From JBOFDK01 sp051650305 (GTDB lineage Bacteria; Bacillota; Clostridia; Lachnospirales; Cellulosilyticaceae): a stretch of DNA of 64,000 nt. Of this stretch, positions 8,153 through 15,974 are shown piece after piece; the stretch's first letter is position 1, and every line of letters begins with the position of its first letter. Under the pieces are notes generated by a model. That model ran no database searches. It was given only the letters and a program-made list of their open reading frames with translations, and was not told the origin of the DNA. The stretch spans positions 1-64,000 of the forward strand of contig JBOFIT010000111.1 in assembly GCA_051650305.1 (NCBI GenBank), in the 5' to 3' direction. The translations under genes and the position numbers were made by a program.

Positions 8153-9274
8153 ATGAATAAACGTTTTCATATAGCGATGGCACTTTCTTTTGTAGTGTAC
8201 ATCGGTGGATTTTTCAGTCTACAAATACTAGCTAAGGATAAGGATTTTTCAGACCTTGAAAATAGAGGGTTACAAATGCTGCCAAACTTTACGATGGAGC
8301 GTTTCTTAGAAGGAAAGTTCGGAACGGACTTTGAAAAGTATATCGCAGACCAATTCCCAGGGCGTAATACGTTTATAGCCCTTAAGTCTCATGCAGAGTT
8401 AGCATTGCAAAAGAAAGATAATAACGGTGTGTATATCGGGAAAGACGGCTACTTCCTTCAGGAGTTTAAAAAACCAGATGAAGAATTGATGGCGAAGAAT
8501 ATCGACTATGTGAACCGCTTTGCAGAGAAAGCCAATGTATACTTTATGCTGGCACCTACGGCTACAAAGGTACATGAAGATAGACTGCCAAGCTTTGCTA
8601 CACCTTATGATGAAGGGGTATATATCAAGGATTTCACCGAAGGGCTAAGTGACAAGGTGCATCTTGTAGATGCTTTAAGTAAGTTATCTGAACACAAAGA
8701 TGAAGAGATTTACTACAAGACAGATCATCACTGGACCACACTAGGGGCGTACTATGGCTATACGGCTTTTTGTGAGGCTTATGGTATAGAACCTTTAGCT
8801 GTAGAAGATTTTGAGCGTCTACCAGCAGGCAAAGACTTTTATGGGACGCTGTTCTCTAAAGGGAACTTTACGTTTGCCACACCAGATGTGGTAGAAATTT
8901 TTGAACCAAAGCAGCCAGTGGAAATGACAGTGACTTATGTGAATGATGAAAAAGTGGTAGATAGCTTGTATGAGATGAGTCATCTGGAGAAGAAGGATAA
9001 GTACAGCGTCTTCTTAGATGGTAATCATGCTATGATCGAAGTGAAGACCAATGCAAACAATGGCAAGAAACTAGCAGTCGTTAAAGACTCTTATGCTAAT
9101 GCCATGATGCCTTTCCTTGCACAACATTTTGAAGAAATTTACATTCTTGACTTACGTTTCTTAAATGCATCTATTCCTAGTTATCTTGAGGAAAGAGGCA
9201 TCGAAGATGTGCTTATGCTTTATAATGTACAAAACTTCGCAACGTTGAATAAATTAAGCCTCATTGCAAACTAA
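8153..9274 (+). CDS. DHHW-family (AlgX/AlgJ-like) surface acylation protein
   Basis: 373 aa from ATG 8153, chosen because AGGAGG (8139-8144) is 8 bases upstream; a GTG in frame at 8144 lies inside that site. One N-terminal membrane anchor (about 8-27) is followed by an extracytoplasmic domain with the DHHW motif at 191-194 and a later VKDSYANAM block, the usual layout of DHHW/AlgJ-AlgX relatives of SGNH esterases. The gene follows the MBOAT gene by 12 bases and is surely co-translated with it. Probable role: final acyl transfer to a surface polymer. Confidence 0.85.
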   Translation: MNKRFHIAMALSFVVYIGGFFSLQILAKDKDFSDLENRGLQMLPNFTMERFLEGKFGTDFEKYIADQFPGRNTFIALKSHAELALQKKDNNGVYIGKDGYFLQEFKKPDEELMAKNIDYVNRFAEKANVYFMLAPTATKVHEDRLPSFATPYDEGVYIKDFTEGLSDKVHLVDALSKLSEHKDEEIYYKTDHHWTTLGAYYGYTAFCEAYGIEPLAVEDFERLPAGKDFYGTLFSKGNFTFATPDVVEIFEPKQPVEMTVTYVNDEKVVDSLYEMSHLEKKDKYSVFLDGNHAMIEVKTNANNGKKLAVVKDSYANAMMPFLAQHFEEIYILDLRFLNASIPSYLEERGIEDVLMLYNVQNFATLNKLSLIAN

Positions 9275-9351
9275 AAAGTCTTGTCAAAGACAGGAAAGTT
9301 ATGAGTTTATAAAAAAAGTCAAATTCTTGTAAATAAGGTAGAAATATAGAC

Positions 9352-9408
9352 AAGGTCCCTATCCTCTAGGTACAATAGGTAAGAAATCGTACTAGAGGAG
9401 GGGACTTT
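9352..9408 (+). promoter_or_regulatory. Leader hairpin covering the ribosome site of the SLH gene
   Basis: Arms 9355-9359 (GTCCC) with 9401-9405 (GGGAC) and 9362-9369 (TCCTCTAG) with 9392-9399 (CTAGAGGA) form a nearly continuous stem, extended inward by TAC/GTA. The Shine-Dalgarno GAGGAGGGG (9395-9403) lies wholly in the 3' arm, and five T follow just before the ATG at 9411. It could lower translation or act as an attenuator. Confidence 0.6.
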
Positions 9409-9410
9409 TT

Positions 9411-10448
9411 ATGTGTATGAAAAAACGTTTACTTTGTGTAGGTATTGCAGCGATGATGTGCTTTGCGCCGATGACTTATGGACAAAGCAGTGTTGAATAT
9501 AGAGAAGAACAAGCAATGGTAGAAGCAACAGGGAAACTTGTGGTGAAGCCAGGTCATGAAGTGGTAAAGATGACGGTTGGTGATGTACTAGACCAAGCCT
9601 TCCTAAGCAATCAGGTGATGCTAGAAGATGGTGCAAAGCTTCCAGACGATACAGTGTATGAAGTGGTATTCTTAAAAGGCGAGAGACTTTTTGAAGAAGG
9701 CGTAGCAGTGAAGTCGGGTAAAGCAAATATACGTATTCAAATCAAGGATAGCAACATGATGACAGATGCATGCATACGCTTAATTATTGAAGAAGACTGT
9801 ACACCAGAACCACCAGTAGTAGAGCCACCAGTAGAGCCAGAGACAGTAAGCCATATGCCATATATTTATGGTTATGAAGATGGTACATTCCGTCCAGAAC
9901 GTAGTGTGACGAGAGAAGAATTAGCAAGTATGGTATCACGTCTTATTCTAAATGGTAGTATGCCAATCCATGCCAATCACTACAGTGATTTAAGTGATAC
10001 AAGATACAGTGCAAGACATGCGGCACATCTAGATGATATGGGTATCATGAAGGGGTATGGCAATGGCACCTTTGACCCTCAGAAACCAATTACACGTGGT
10101 GAGATGGCAGCAGTTATCAAAAGAACGGTACAAGCATTAGACGTACCAGCTGCAGCCAGAAACATGATGAACTACGCAGATGTAGCAGCGGATAACTGGG
10201 CGTATGAGAGTATTCGCTTTGTCACAGAGAATGGCTTTATGGATGGGCAAGAAGTAAATGGGAAGATGGTGTTTAGACCAGAAGAACCATTGACACGTGC
10301 AGAAGCAGTCATTACCCTTAACCGTGTATTTGACAGACAATGTGAAGATGCACGTATTGATAATCCATATAGCGACTTAAAAACGAGCCATTGGGCGTAT
10401 GAGCAGATTTTATTTGCAAGTGTGCTTCATGAGCATGAAGTAAAATAA
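9411..10448 (+). CDS. S-layer homology (SLH) domain surface protein
   Basis: 345 aa. A signal peptide (about 1-25, KKRLLCVGIAAMMCFAPM) leads to a unique domain (about 26-125), a short EPPVVEPPVEPE linker and three SLH repeats (about 145-330; for example YGYEDGTFRP, GYGNGTFDP and FRPEEPLTRAEA). A last partial repeat follows. SLH modules bind pyruvylated secondary cell-wall polymer, so the protein is wall-attached. Single gene with its own terminator; translation may be limited by the hairpin in its leader. The job of the N-terminal domain is unknown. Confidence 0.88.
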   Translation: MCMKKRLLCVGIAAMMCFAPMTYGQSSVEYREEQAMVEATGKLVVKPGHEVVKMTVGDVLDQAFLSNQVMLEDGAKLPDDTVYEVVFLKGERLFEEGVAVKSGKANIRIQIKDSNMMTDACIRLIIEEDCTPEPPVVEPPVEPETVSHMPYIYGYEDGTFRPERSVTREELASMVSRLILNGSMPIHANHYSDLSDTRYSARHAAHLDDMGIMKGYGNGTFDPQKPITRGEMAAVIKRTVQALDVPAAARNMMNYADVAADNWAYESIRFVTENGFMDGQEVNGKMVFRPEEPLTRAEAVITLNRVFDRQCEDARIDNPYSDLKTSHWAYEQILFASVLHEHEVK

Positions 10449-10458
10449 TAAAAAGTAA

Positions 10459-10503
10459 TAAAAAGCTAGGACACAACTGCGGAGATTGTGTCCTAGCTTT
10501 TTT
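10459..10503. terminator. Bidirectional terminator between SLH and deacetylase genes
   Basis: A 16-bp perfect stem (10461-10476 with 10486-10501, core GCTAGGACACAA/TTGTGTCCTAGC) is flanked by A and T runs, so it can stop both convergent transcripts. Confidence 0.92.
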
Positions 10504-10520
10504 ACATGAGGAGATAAATG

Positions 10521-11327
10521 CTATTGGAAGAGCTCGAAGGTGTAGCCTAAATTTTGGGCTTCGGTAAGAACTTCTTCAAGGACTTCTGCATTTGTTTTAG
10601 AAACTGCATGGAGTAGGATGATGGAACCATTGTGAAGGTTATCTAAGATAATCTTCTTTGCTTGGGCATGGCTAGGCTGTGCATTTACATCAAAGTCTTT
10701 GTAAGCAAAGCTCCAAAAGACGGTCTTGTAGCCGAGAGCTTGTGTCATAGCTAAGCTTTTCTCAGAGTAGTGTCCCATTGGTGGACGGAAAAGCTTCGGC
10801 ATCTCTTCACCGACGATGTCTTTGTACTTGGTAGACACATCTTCGAATTCCTTGGTGAAACGCTCAGGATCACAGGTGCGTTGTGGCATGGAAGGGTGAG
10901 ACTTGGAGTGATTCGCCACAAGGTGACCTTCGGCTACCATACGCTTGATGATGTCTGGATTCTTCTCCACATAAGGTGAAGTCACGAAAAAGACAGCTTT
11001 AACCCCGGTTTTTTGGAGTGCATCTAAAATAGCAGGGGTATAGCCATTTTCGTAGCCTTCATCAAAAGTGAGGTAAAGTACTTGGCGAGATGTATCACCA
11101 ACATAGTGGGCATCATAGGTACCAAGGTCAAAGGAAAGGGTGTCATTGACCCTTGGGGTGCTATGTTCTTTATTGCGAACCAGCCACCAGTCTACTTTGG
11201 TATTATTTAAATTGGTGTTTGTACAAACGACCACTTCTTCACGGGGAAGTTGAGTGGCAAGAAAAAGACCACAGCATAATAACACCAGGCATACGCTGTT
11301 AAATAATTTGCGTGAAAGGTTGTTCAT
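10521..11327 (-). CDS. PdaA-like polysaccharide (muramic acid) deacetylase
   Basis: 268 aa. A signal anchor (about 8-27) precedes a NodB-type deacetylase domain. Motif 1 is TFDEGYENG (D89, with E90 where PdaA of Bacillus has Asn) and motif 2 is HSKSH (H140 and H144, metal ligands). The long match around TFDEGYENGYT to FFVTSPYV is typical of PdaA, which de-N-acetylates muramic acid on the way to cortex muramic delta-lactam. It acts outside the membrane. AAAGGAG lies upstream of the ATG at 11327. It is transcribed away from the GH18 gene. A vegetative deacetylase is the alternative. Confidence 0.82.
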   Translation of the reverse strand: MNNLSRKLFNSVCLVLLCCGLFLATQLPREEVVVCTNTNLNNTKVDWWLVRNKEHSTPRVNDTLSFDLGTYDAHYVGDTSRQVLYLTFDEGYENGYTPAILDALQKTGVKAVFFVTSPYVEKNPDIIKRMVAEGHLVANHSKSHPSMPQRTCDPERFTKEFEDVSTKYKDIVGEEMPKLFRPPMGHYSEKSLAMTQALGYKTVFWSFAYKDFDVNAQPSHAQAKKIILDNLHNGSIILLHAVSKTNAEVLEEVLTEAQNLGYTFELFQ

Positions 11328-11476
11328 CTGTTCAGCTCCTTTAAAAAACGATAGTCATAGTATTCCCTTAAAATCTTTTTCTATAGAAACTTGTACAAAA
11401 AAAATAAAAAAGATAAAAAATAATGACAGAATAGTGTAAAATAGAAAGGATGTTATAAAGAAAGAGGCGAATGTAG

Positions 11477-12685
11477 ATGAAGAATTGGCGAGTGATACCT
11501 CCTATCTTACTACTGGTAATGATGCTAGGCATAGGGATTATGTGGCTATACGTTCAGGGACCGAATGGGACGGAGCAAGGCATGCAAATAGAAAAAGTAG
11601 AAGAAGGCAAAGATGCAGTAGCGGATGGGCAAAAAGAAGAACCGAATAAAGAAAATACAGAGGGAGTAGGGCAGATGACAGATGCAGATAAGCAAGAAGT
11701 GACGGACAATGAGGGGAGCACACAGCAGGAGAATAATCAGGAAATGATTACACCAGAAATGATTGAAGGCAGCAGTAATGAGTTGGTAAAAGGGGACTTT
11801 AAGGTAGTGGGGTATTATCCAGCGTGGAAACCAGAAGAAGCAGCGACCATACCCTATCATCAATTGACTCATATTAATTATTCCTTTGCGATTCCGAAGA
11901 GTGATGGAACGCTTATGCCTTTACAAAATGAAGCATTAGCAAAGGAAATTATCCAGAAGGCACATCAAAAAGGTGTCAAAGTACTTATGGCAGTAGGGGG
12001 CTGGGAATATGAAGGGGTACCGTTGGAGACAGCTTTTATAGAAGCTACCAATACACCAGAAAAGATTGAAAAACTAGGGGATAGCATACTAGAAATGGTG
12101 GATACATATGGCTTCGATGGCGTGGATATGGACTGGGAGCACCCACGTACAGATGGGCAATCTAAGTATCAGTATAAGGACTTGATGCTGTACTTAAGAA
12201 GTGAACTTACCAAAAGAGAGAAACTACTGACTTCAGCAGTGGTAGCAGGTGTCACACCAGACGGAAATGTGCTGTGGGATGCAGCAGGACATTTAGATGA
12301 GGTGTTGAAAGCTGTCGATTGGCTTAATGTTATGGCATATGATGGTGGTGATGGGGACAGGCATTCAGGTTTAGGATTTGCAATCCAAAGTGGTTTGTAC
12401 TGGCGTGATACACGTCAGGTGCCACAGGAAAAAGTGGTGCTAGGCTTACCTTTTTATGGACGGCCAGGATGGCTGACTTATGAGGAGATCCTTAAAGAGG
12501 ACCCATCGGCAGCTGAGAAGGATATTGTGGGAAATATGCATTATAATGGATTGGTAACGATACAGCAAAAGACGGAGTGGGCCCTTAAAGAAGCGGGTGG
12601 TATCATGATTTGGGAATTGACAGGAGATAGTCAGGTGAAAGAATGGTCGCTGATGCAGCGTATTGAAGATACCATTAGAAAGTAG
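11477..12685 (+). CDS. Glycoside hydrolase family 18 protein
   Basis: 402 aa. An N-terminal membrane anchor (about 8-27) is followed by an acidic, Gln/Glu-rich linker (about 30-105) and a GH18 barrel (about 107-402). The catalytic signature is DGVDMDWE, with D214, D217, D219 and proton donor E221, all intact. The start of the barrel, VVGYYPAW, is typical of chitinase-like enzymes. Substrates could be chitin-like polymers or peptidoglycan GlcNAc linkages; no carbohydrate-binding or LysM module is present to decide. The divergent PdaA-like gene makes a cell-wall role plausible. Confidence 0.88.
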   Translation: MKNWRVIPPILLLVMMLGIGIMWLYVQGPNGTEQGMQIEKVEEGKDAVADGQKEEPNKENTEGVGQMTDADKQEVTDNEGSTQQENNQEMITPEMIEGSSNELVKGDFKVVGYYPAWKPEEAATIPYHQLTHINYSFAIPKSDGTLMPLQNEALAKEIIQKAHQKGVKVLMAVGGWEYEGVPLETAFIEATNTPEKIEKLGDSILEMVDTYGFDGVDMDWEHPRTDGQSKYQYKDLMLYLRSELTKREKLLTSAVVAGVTPDGNVLWDAAGHLDEVLKAVDWLNVMAYDGGDGDRHSGLGFAIQSGLYWRDTRQVPQEKVVLGLPFYGRPGWLTYEEILKEDPSAAEKDIVGNMHYNGLVTIQQKTEWALKEAGGIMIWELTGDSQVKEWSLMQRIEDTIRK

Positions 12686-12847
12686 GAAAAGTGCTGAGAT
12701 AAAGACAAGTTAGCCTAGTGAAAGTGCATAAAAAGAGTTACTTATTTTGACGAAAAAAGACATAGAATATTTTGAGAACAGAAAAAAGAGTTGTGAAAAA
12801 TGTGCAATAAATGATGATAAAAATTATCTAAAACTTTCAAAAAACTA

Positions 12848-12876
12848 TTTACAAATACTGGAAAATGTCTTACAAT
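12848..12876 (+). promoter_or_regulatory. Predicted sigma-A promoter
   Basis: TTTACA (12848-12853), exactly 17 bases, then TACAAT (12871-12876), one mismatch in each box. It points at the small gene at 12929 with a leader of about 45 bases. Confidence 0.7.
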
Positions 12877-12928
12877 AAAGAAGTCTTAAGGGAACTATTT
12901 AAAATACTTTATTATTAGGGGAAGGAAG

Positions 12929-13258
12929 ATGCATATGACACATATGGACGCTTATACTATTCTTTATCAAGCTAGAGAACATATGACCGGAGAAAACTGT
13001 ATTGAGACACTTATTAGAGAAACCAGCGGGGAAGATGTGAAGACATTCATAGAAGATATGGATGAGAAAGCAGAAGAAATCAGAAAGATTGCACTTAAAG
13101 AACTTGAGCAAGGAATCAATTTGATCAGATCTGAATTTCCACCTAATGTTTCAAAGAGGATGCAGAAGTATTATATCCAAAATAAAGAAACACTAGTTGA
13201 GACTTTTTCACATAAAGTAAAGGAAGTTATCTTACATTATCATACGGAAGAAATGTAA
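12929..13258 (+). CDS. Small hypothetical protein, helical
   Basis: 109 aa, not recognised. The sequence is mostly charged and helix-forming (EDMDEKAEEIRKIALKELEQG), with no signal peptide or membrane segment, so it is probably a cytosolic helical bundle. Two starts are possible: ATG 12929 or ATG 12935; the GGGGAAGGA site fits both, the second slightly better. A clear promoter lies upstream and a terminator follows, so it is a single-gene unit. No function is proposed. Confidence 0.65.
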   Translation: MHMTHMDAYTILYQAREHMTGENCIETLIRETSGEDVKTFIEDMDEKAEEIRKIALKELEQGINLIRSEFPPNVSKRMQKYYIQNKETLVETFSHKVKEVILHYHTEEM

Positions 13259-13299
13259 AGTAACTTCAAGAAAAAGTAAACCAAAAAGCATCAAATGAG

Positions 13300-13334
13300 A
13301 GGAGAATGGTCCATAAGCGACTATTCTCTTTTTG
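13300..13334 (+). terminator. Terminator after the small hypothetical gene
   Basis: A 10-bp stem with one G-T pair (13302-13311 with 13319-13328) is followed by five T. Confidence 0.8.
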
Positions 13335-13400
13335 TTTTTCAACATTCAAAGTATAATACAAGAGTATAATAAAAAGAGCATTTTTAGGAGGACATAAGAA

Positions 13401-14684
13401 GTGGAGAGTAAACTAGAATTATATGATATTTATCCGAAGGTAGTACCAAGTCATGAAAGAAGTACACTAACGATACAAGCGTTGGATTATAGTGTGCGCT
13501 TTGAGGACGGTAAAGGCTATGAAGTGATGATCTTACCTATGTGGGAGTCTATGCAAGGTGAGGGGTCAGAGGCGTATGCGTGCATCCAGTGTGAGGCGAA
13601 GGAAAATAAACTTCAGCTTGGTTATGATTTTAAAAATGAGCAGGAGTATCTGATACGTGTATTTGAGGAAAAAGAAAAGGTAAAGATCCAGTTAAGTGTC
13701 TATGCAGTAGAACCAGACTTGTATGAGCGTAGACCTTATAAAGGGGATTTACATGTACATACTTGTTTTTCAGATGGTAAAGAATCACCAGAGTTTGTGG
13801 TGGCGAAATACCGTGAGCATGGTTTTGACTTTTTGGCCATTACAGACCATCATCAATACGAGCCTTCATTACGTGCCATAAAAGCATATGAGGATGTGAC
13901 ACTTGGTTTGAAGCTTTTCCCAGGGGAGGAAGTGCATGCACCGGATAATCATATACATATAGTGAATTTTGGTGGAGACTATAGTGTGAATCAGCTGTAT
14001 AAAGATGAGCCAGACCGTTACCGCAGAGAAGTAGAAGCGATTCAAGAAAACTTAACTTGTCCAGAAGGGGTAAACGCTTTTCATTATGCATCTTGCTTGT
14101 GGGTATATGACCATATTAGAAAAGGCAATGGTCTAGGAATCTTTGCACATCCACACTGGATTGCTAATGTGTATCATGTGAGAGATGCCATGACCAAGCA
14201 TCAGCTGGAGCACCTACCTTTTGATGCTTTTGAACTGATAGGTGGGCAGACTGTAAAGGAAAATAATATGCAGGTAGCATTTTATAACGATATGCGTCAA
14301 CGCTTCGGCAGGGATATCCCAATCGTAGGAAGCAGTGATTCCCATGGTGTGATGACAGGATACTTATTTGACCAAATGAAGACTTTCGTCTTAGGAAAAT
14401 CAAATGAGAAGCAGGCCATTGTAGAAGCTATTAAGGCGCAGTATTCCGTAGCAGTAGAGTCTTATAAAGGAGAGGCACCACGTGTACATGGTAGCTACCG
14501 TATGGTAAGTTATGTGATGTTCCTAATGGAAAACTACTTCCCACTTCATGATGCACTATGCTATGAGGAAGGCCGTCGCATGCTTGCTTATATAAGAGGC
14601 GATGAAGAAGCTAAGGAAAGCTTAGAGCGCTTGGCACCACGTACCGAAAAGCTTATGGATAAATACTTTGGAAGATACGCATAA
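13401..14684 (+). CDS. PHP-domain metal-dependent phosphoesterase
   Basis: 427 aa from GTG 13401, 9 bases after AGGAGG (13386-13391). An N-terminal domain of about 110 residues precedes a PHP domain that starts at GDLHVHTCFSDG (H118, H120) and continues with ITDHH; later GIFAHPHW and GSSDSHG supply the remaining metal ligands. PHP enzymes hydrolyse phosphomonoester or phosphodiester bonds using a trinuclear metal centre. The substrate is unknown. It lies 9 bases before an organophosphate-type MFS transporter, suggesting the two handle the same phosphorylated compound. Confidence 0.82.
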   Translation: MESKLELYDIYPKVVPSHERSTLTIQALDYSVRFEDGKGYEVMILPMWESMQGEGSEAYACIQCEAKENKLQLGYDFKNEQEYLIRVFEEKEKVKIQLSVYAVEPDLYERRPYKGDLHVHTCFSDGKESPEFVVAKYREHGFDFLAITDHHQYEPSLRAIKAYEDVTLGLKLFPGEEVHAPDNHIHIVNFGGDYSVNQLYKDEPDRYRREVEAIQENLTCPEGVNAFHYASCLWVYDHIRKGNGLGIFAHPHWIANVYHVRDAMTKHQLEHLPFDAFELIGGQTVKENNMQVAFYNDMRQRFGRDIPIVGSSDSHGVMTGYLFDQMKTFVLGKSNEKQAIVEAIKAQYSVAVESYKGEAPRVHGSYRMVSYVMFLMENYFPLHDALCYEEGRRMLAYIRGDEEAKESLERLAPRTEKLMDKYFGRYA

Positions 14685-14693
14685 GCAAGTAGC

Positions 14694-15953
14694 ATGATGA
14701 TTACAGATCAAAGACAACTACAAAAACTTTTTTGGTTAAGCTGGATGGTTTATTTTATTACTTATATTGGGCGTGTGAATTATACGGCTACCATGGTGGA
14801 GATAGGGACTAGTGGTGGCTATACCACCTCACAGCTAGGTAGTGTTGTCACAGCACTTTTCATCACCTATGGCGCAGGGCAATTAGTGAGTGGGGTACTA
14901 GCAGACCGTATGTCACCTAAGGGGCTAATCGTCATGGGGCTTGTAGGTTCAGGACTGTGTAATCTGATGATGGGTATGGCGACATCTTTCTCACATATGG
15001 TCATCATATGGTTACTCAATGGTGGTTGCATGGCACTTATCTGGGCACCCATTTTACGTCTTTTTGGGATGTATATGCCGAAGGCACAGCTGCAGAGAAG
15101 CTGCTTTCATATACAAACCTCTGTGGCGATAGGTACTTTTTGTACTTATGTATTATGTGGGAGTATTGTGACAGTGTGGAAGTGGCAAGGCGTGTTTTAT
15201 GTGGCTTCAGGCTTGCTTTTAGGCGTGGCTGTCATTGCGTGGTATGGGTATTCGCAGATTGAGAAGTATGCTGAAGTACATGGGGTGCAAAAGGGAGAGG
15301 CTGTGCAATGTAAGCCATTGGATGAGAATAAAAAAAGGCTGGATAAAAAGCTTCTAACCACATCAGGTTTGAATCGCTTGCTCGTATGTATCCTCATGAT
15401 GGGCTTTTTAAAAGATGGGATGATGACTTGGATTCCACAGTATATGGTGGATACCTTTGAAATGTCCAATACTTTTTCAATTTATTTAGCAGCATGCTTA
15501 CCGCTAGTTAATATGGTGGGCATTTATGGAAGTAAGTGGCTTTATCAAGTGACAGGAGAAGATGACCTAAAGGCGAGTAACTTGCTTTATGGCATAAGCT
15601 TAGTGAGTTTGTTAGGCCTTGTATGGATGGGCGATCAGTATATGTTAGTGGCACTATGTTGCTTTGGTGTCGTAAGCTCTTGTATGCTAGGGGTCAATAC
15701 CTTGCTAGTGAGTGTGGTACCTACCTATTTTGCATCGTATGGAAAGACCGCGACAATAGGTGGGCTCACCAATAGTGTTACGTACTTAGGAAGTGCCTTG
15801 TGTGGCTATGGCGTGGGTATCTTGCTAGAGAAAGTAGGCTGGCAGTATACAAGTTGGCTACTTATCGGGTGCTGTATACTAGCTATCTTTATGGGGAATA
15901 GAGCCACTAAAAAATGGCATGCATTTAAAAAAATAACGCTACCTTCGCAGTAA
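14694..15953 (+). CDS. MFS transporter, OPA (GlpT/UhpT)-like
   Basis: 419 aa with about 12 membrane helices. The segment MMGFLKDGMMTWIPQYMVDTF and the overall pattern resemble the organophosphate:phosphate antiporter branch of the major facilitator superfamily (glycerol-3-phosphate and hexose-phosphate carriers). It starts 9 bases after the PHP gene with only a weak ribosome site, so translation is probably coupled. The stop codon lies within the bidirectional terminator. Substrate assignment is inferred and uncertain. Confidence 0.75.
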   Translation: MMITDQRQLQKLFWLSWMVYFITYIGRVNYTATMVEIGTSGGYTTSQLGSVVTALFITYGAGQLVSGVLADRMSPKGLIVMGLVGSGLCNLMMGMATSFSHMVIIWLLNGGCMALIWAPILRLFGMYMPKAQLQRSCFHIQTSVAIGTFCTYVLCGSIVTVWKWQGVFYVASGLLLGVAVIAWYGYSQIEKYAEVHGVQKGEAVQCKPLDENKKRLDKKLLTTSGLNRLLVCILMMGFLKDGMMTWIPQYMVDTFEMSNTFSIYLAACLPLVNMVGIYGSKWLYQVTGEDDLKASNLLYGISLVSLLGLVWMGDQYMLVALCCFGVVSSCMLGVNTLLVSVVPTYFASYGKTATIGGLTNSVTYLGSALCGYGVGILLEKVGWQYTSWLLIGCCILAIFMGNRATKKWHAFKKITLPSQ

Positions 15954-15974
15954 GTGAAGGTAGCGTTATTTTTG
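15929..15974. terminator. Bidirectional terminator
   Basis: A 16-bp perfect stem (15931-15946 with 15956-15971, core AACGCTACCTTC) overlaps the stop codon of the MFS gene and serves the convergent gene as well. Confidence 0.92.
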
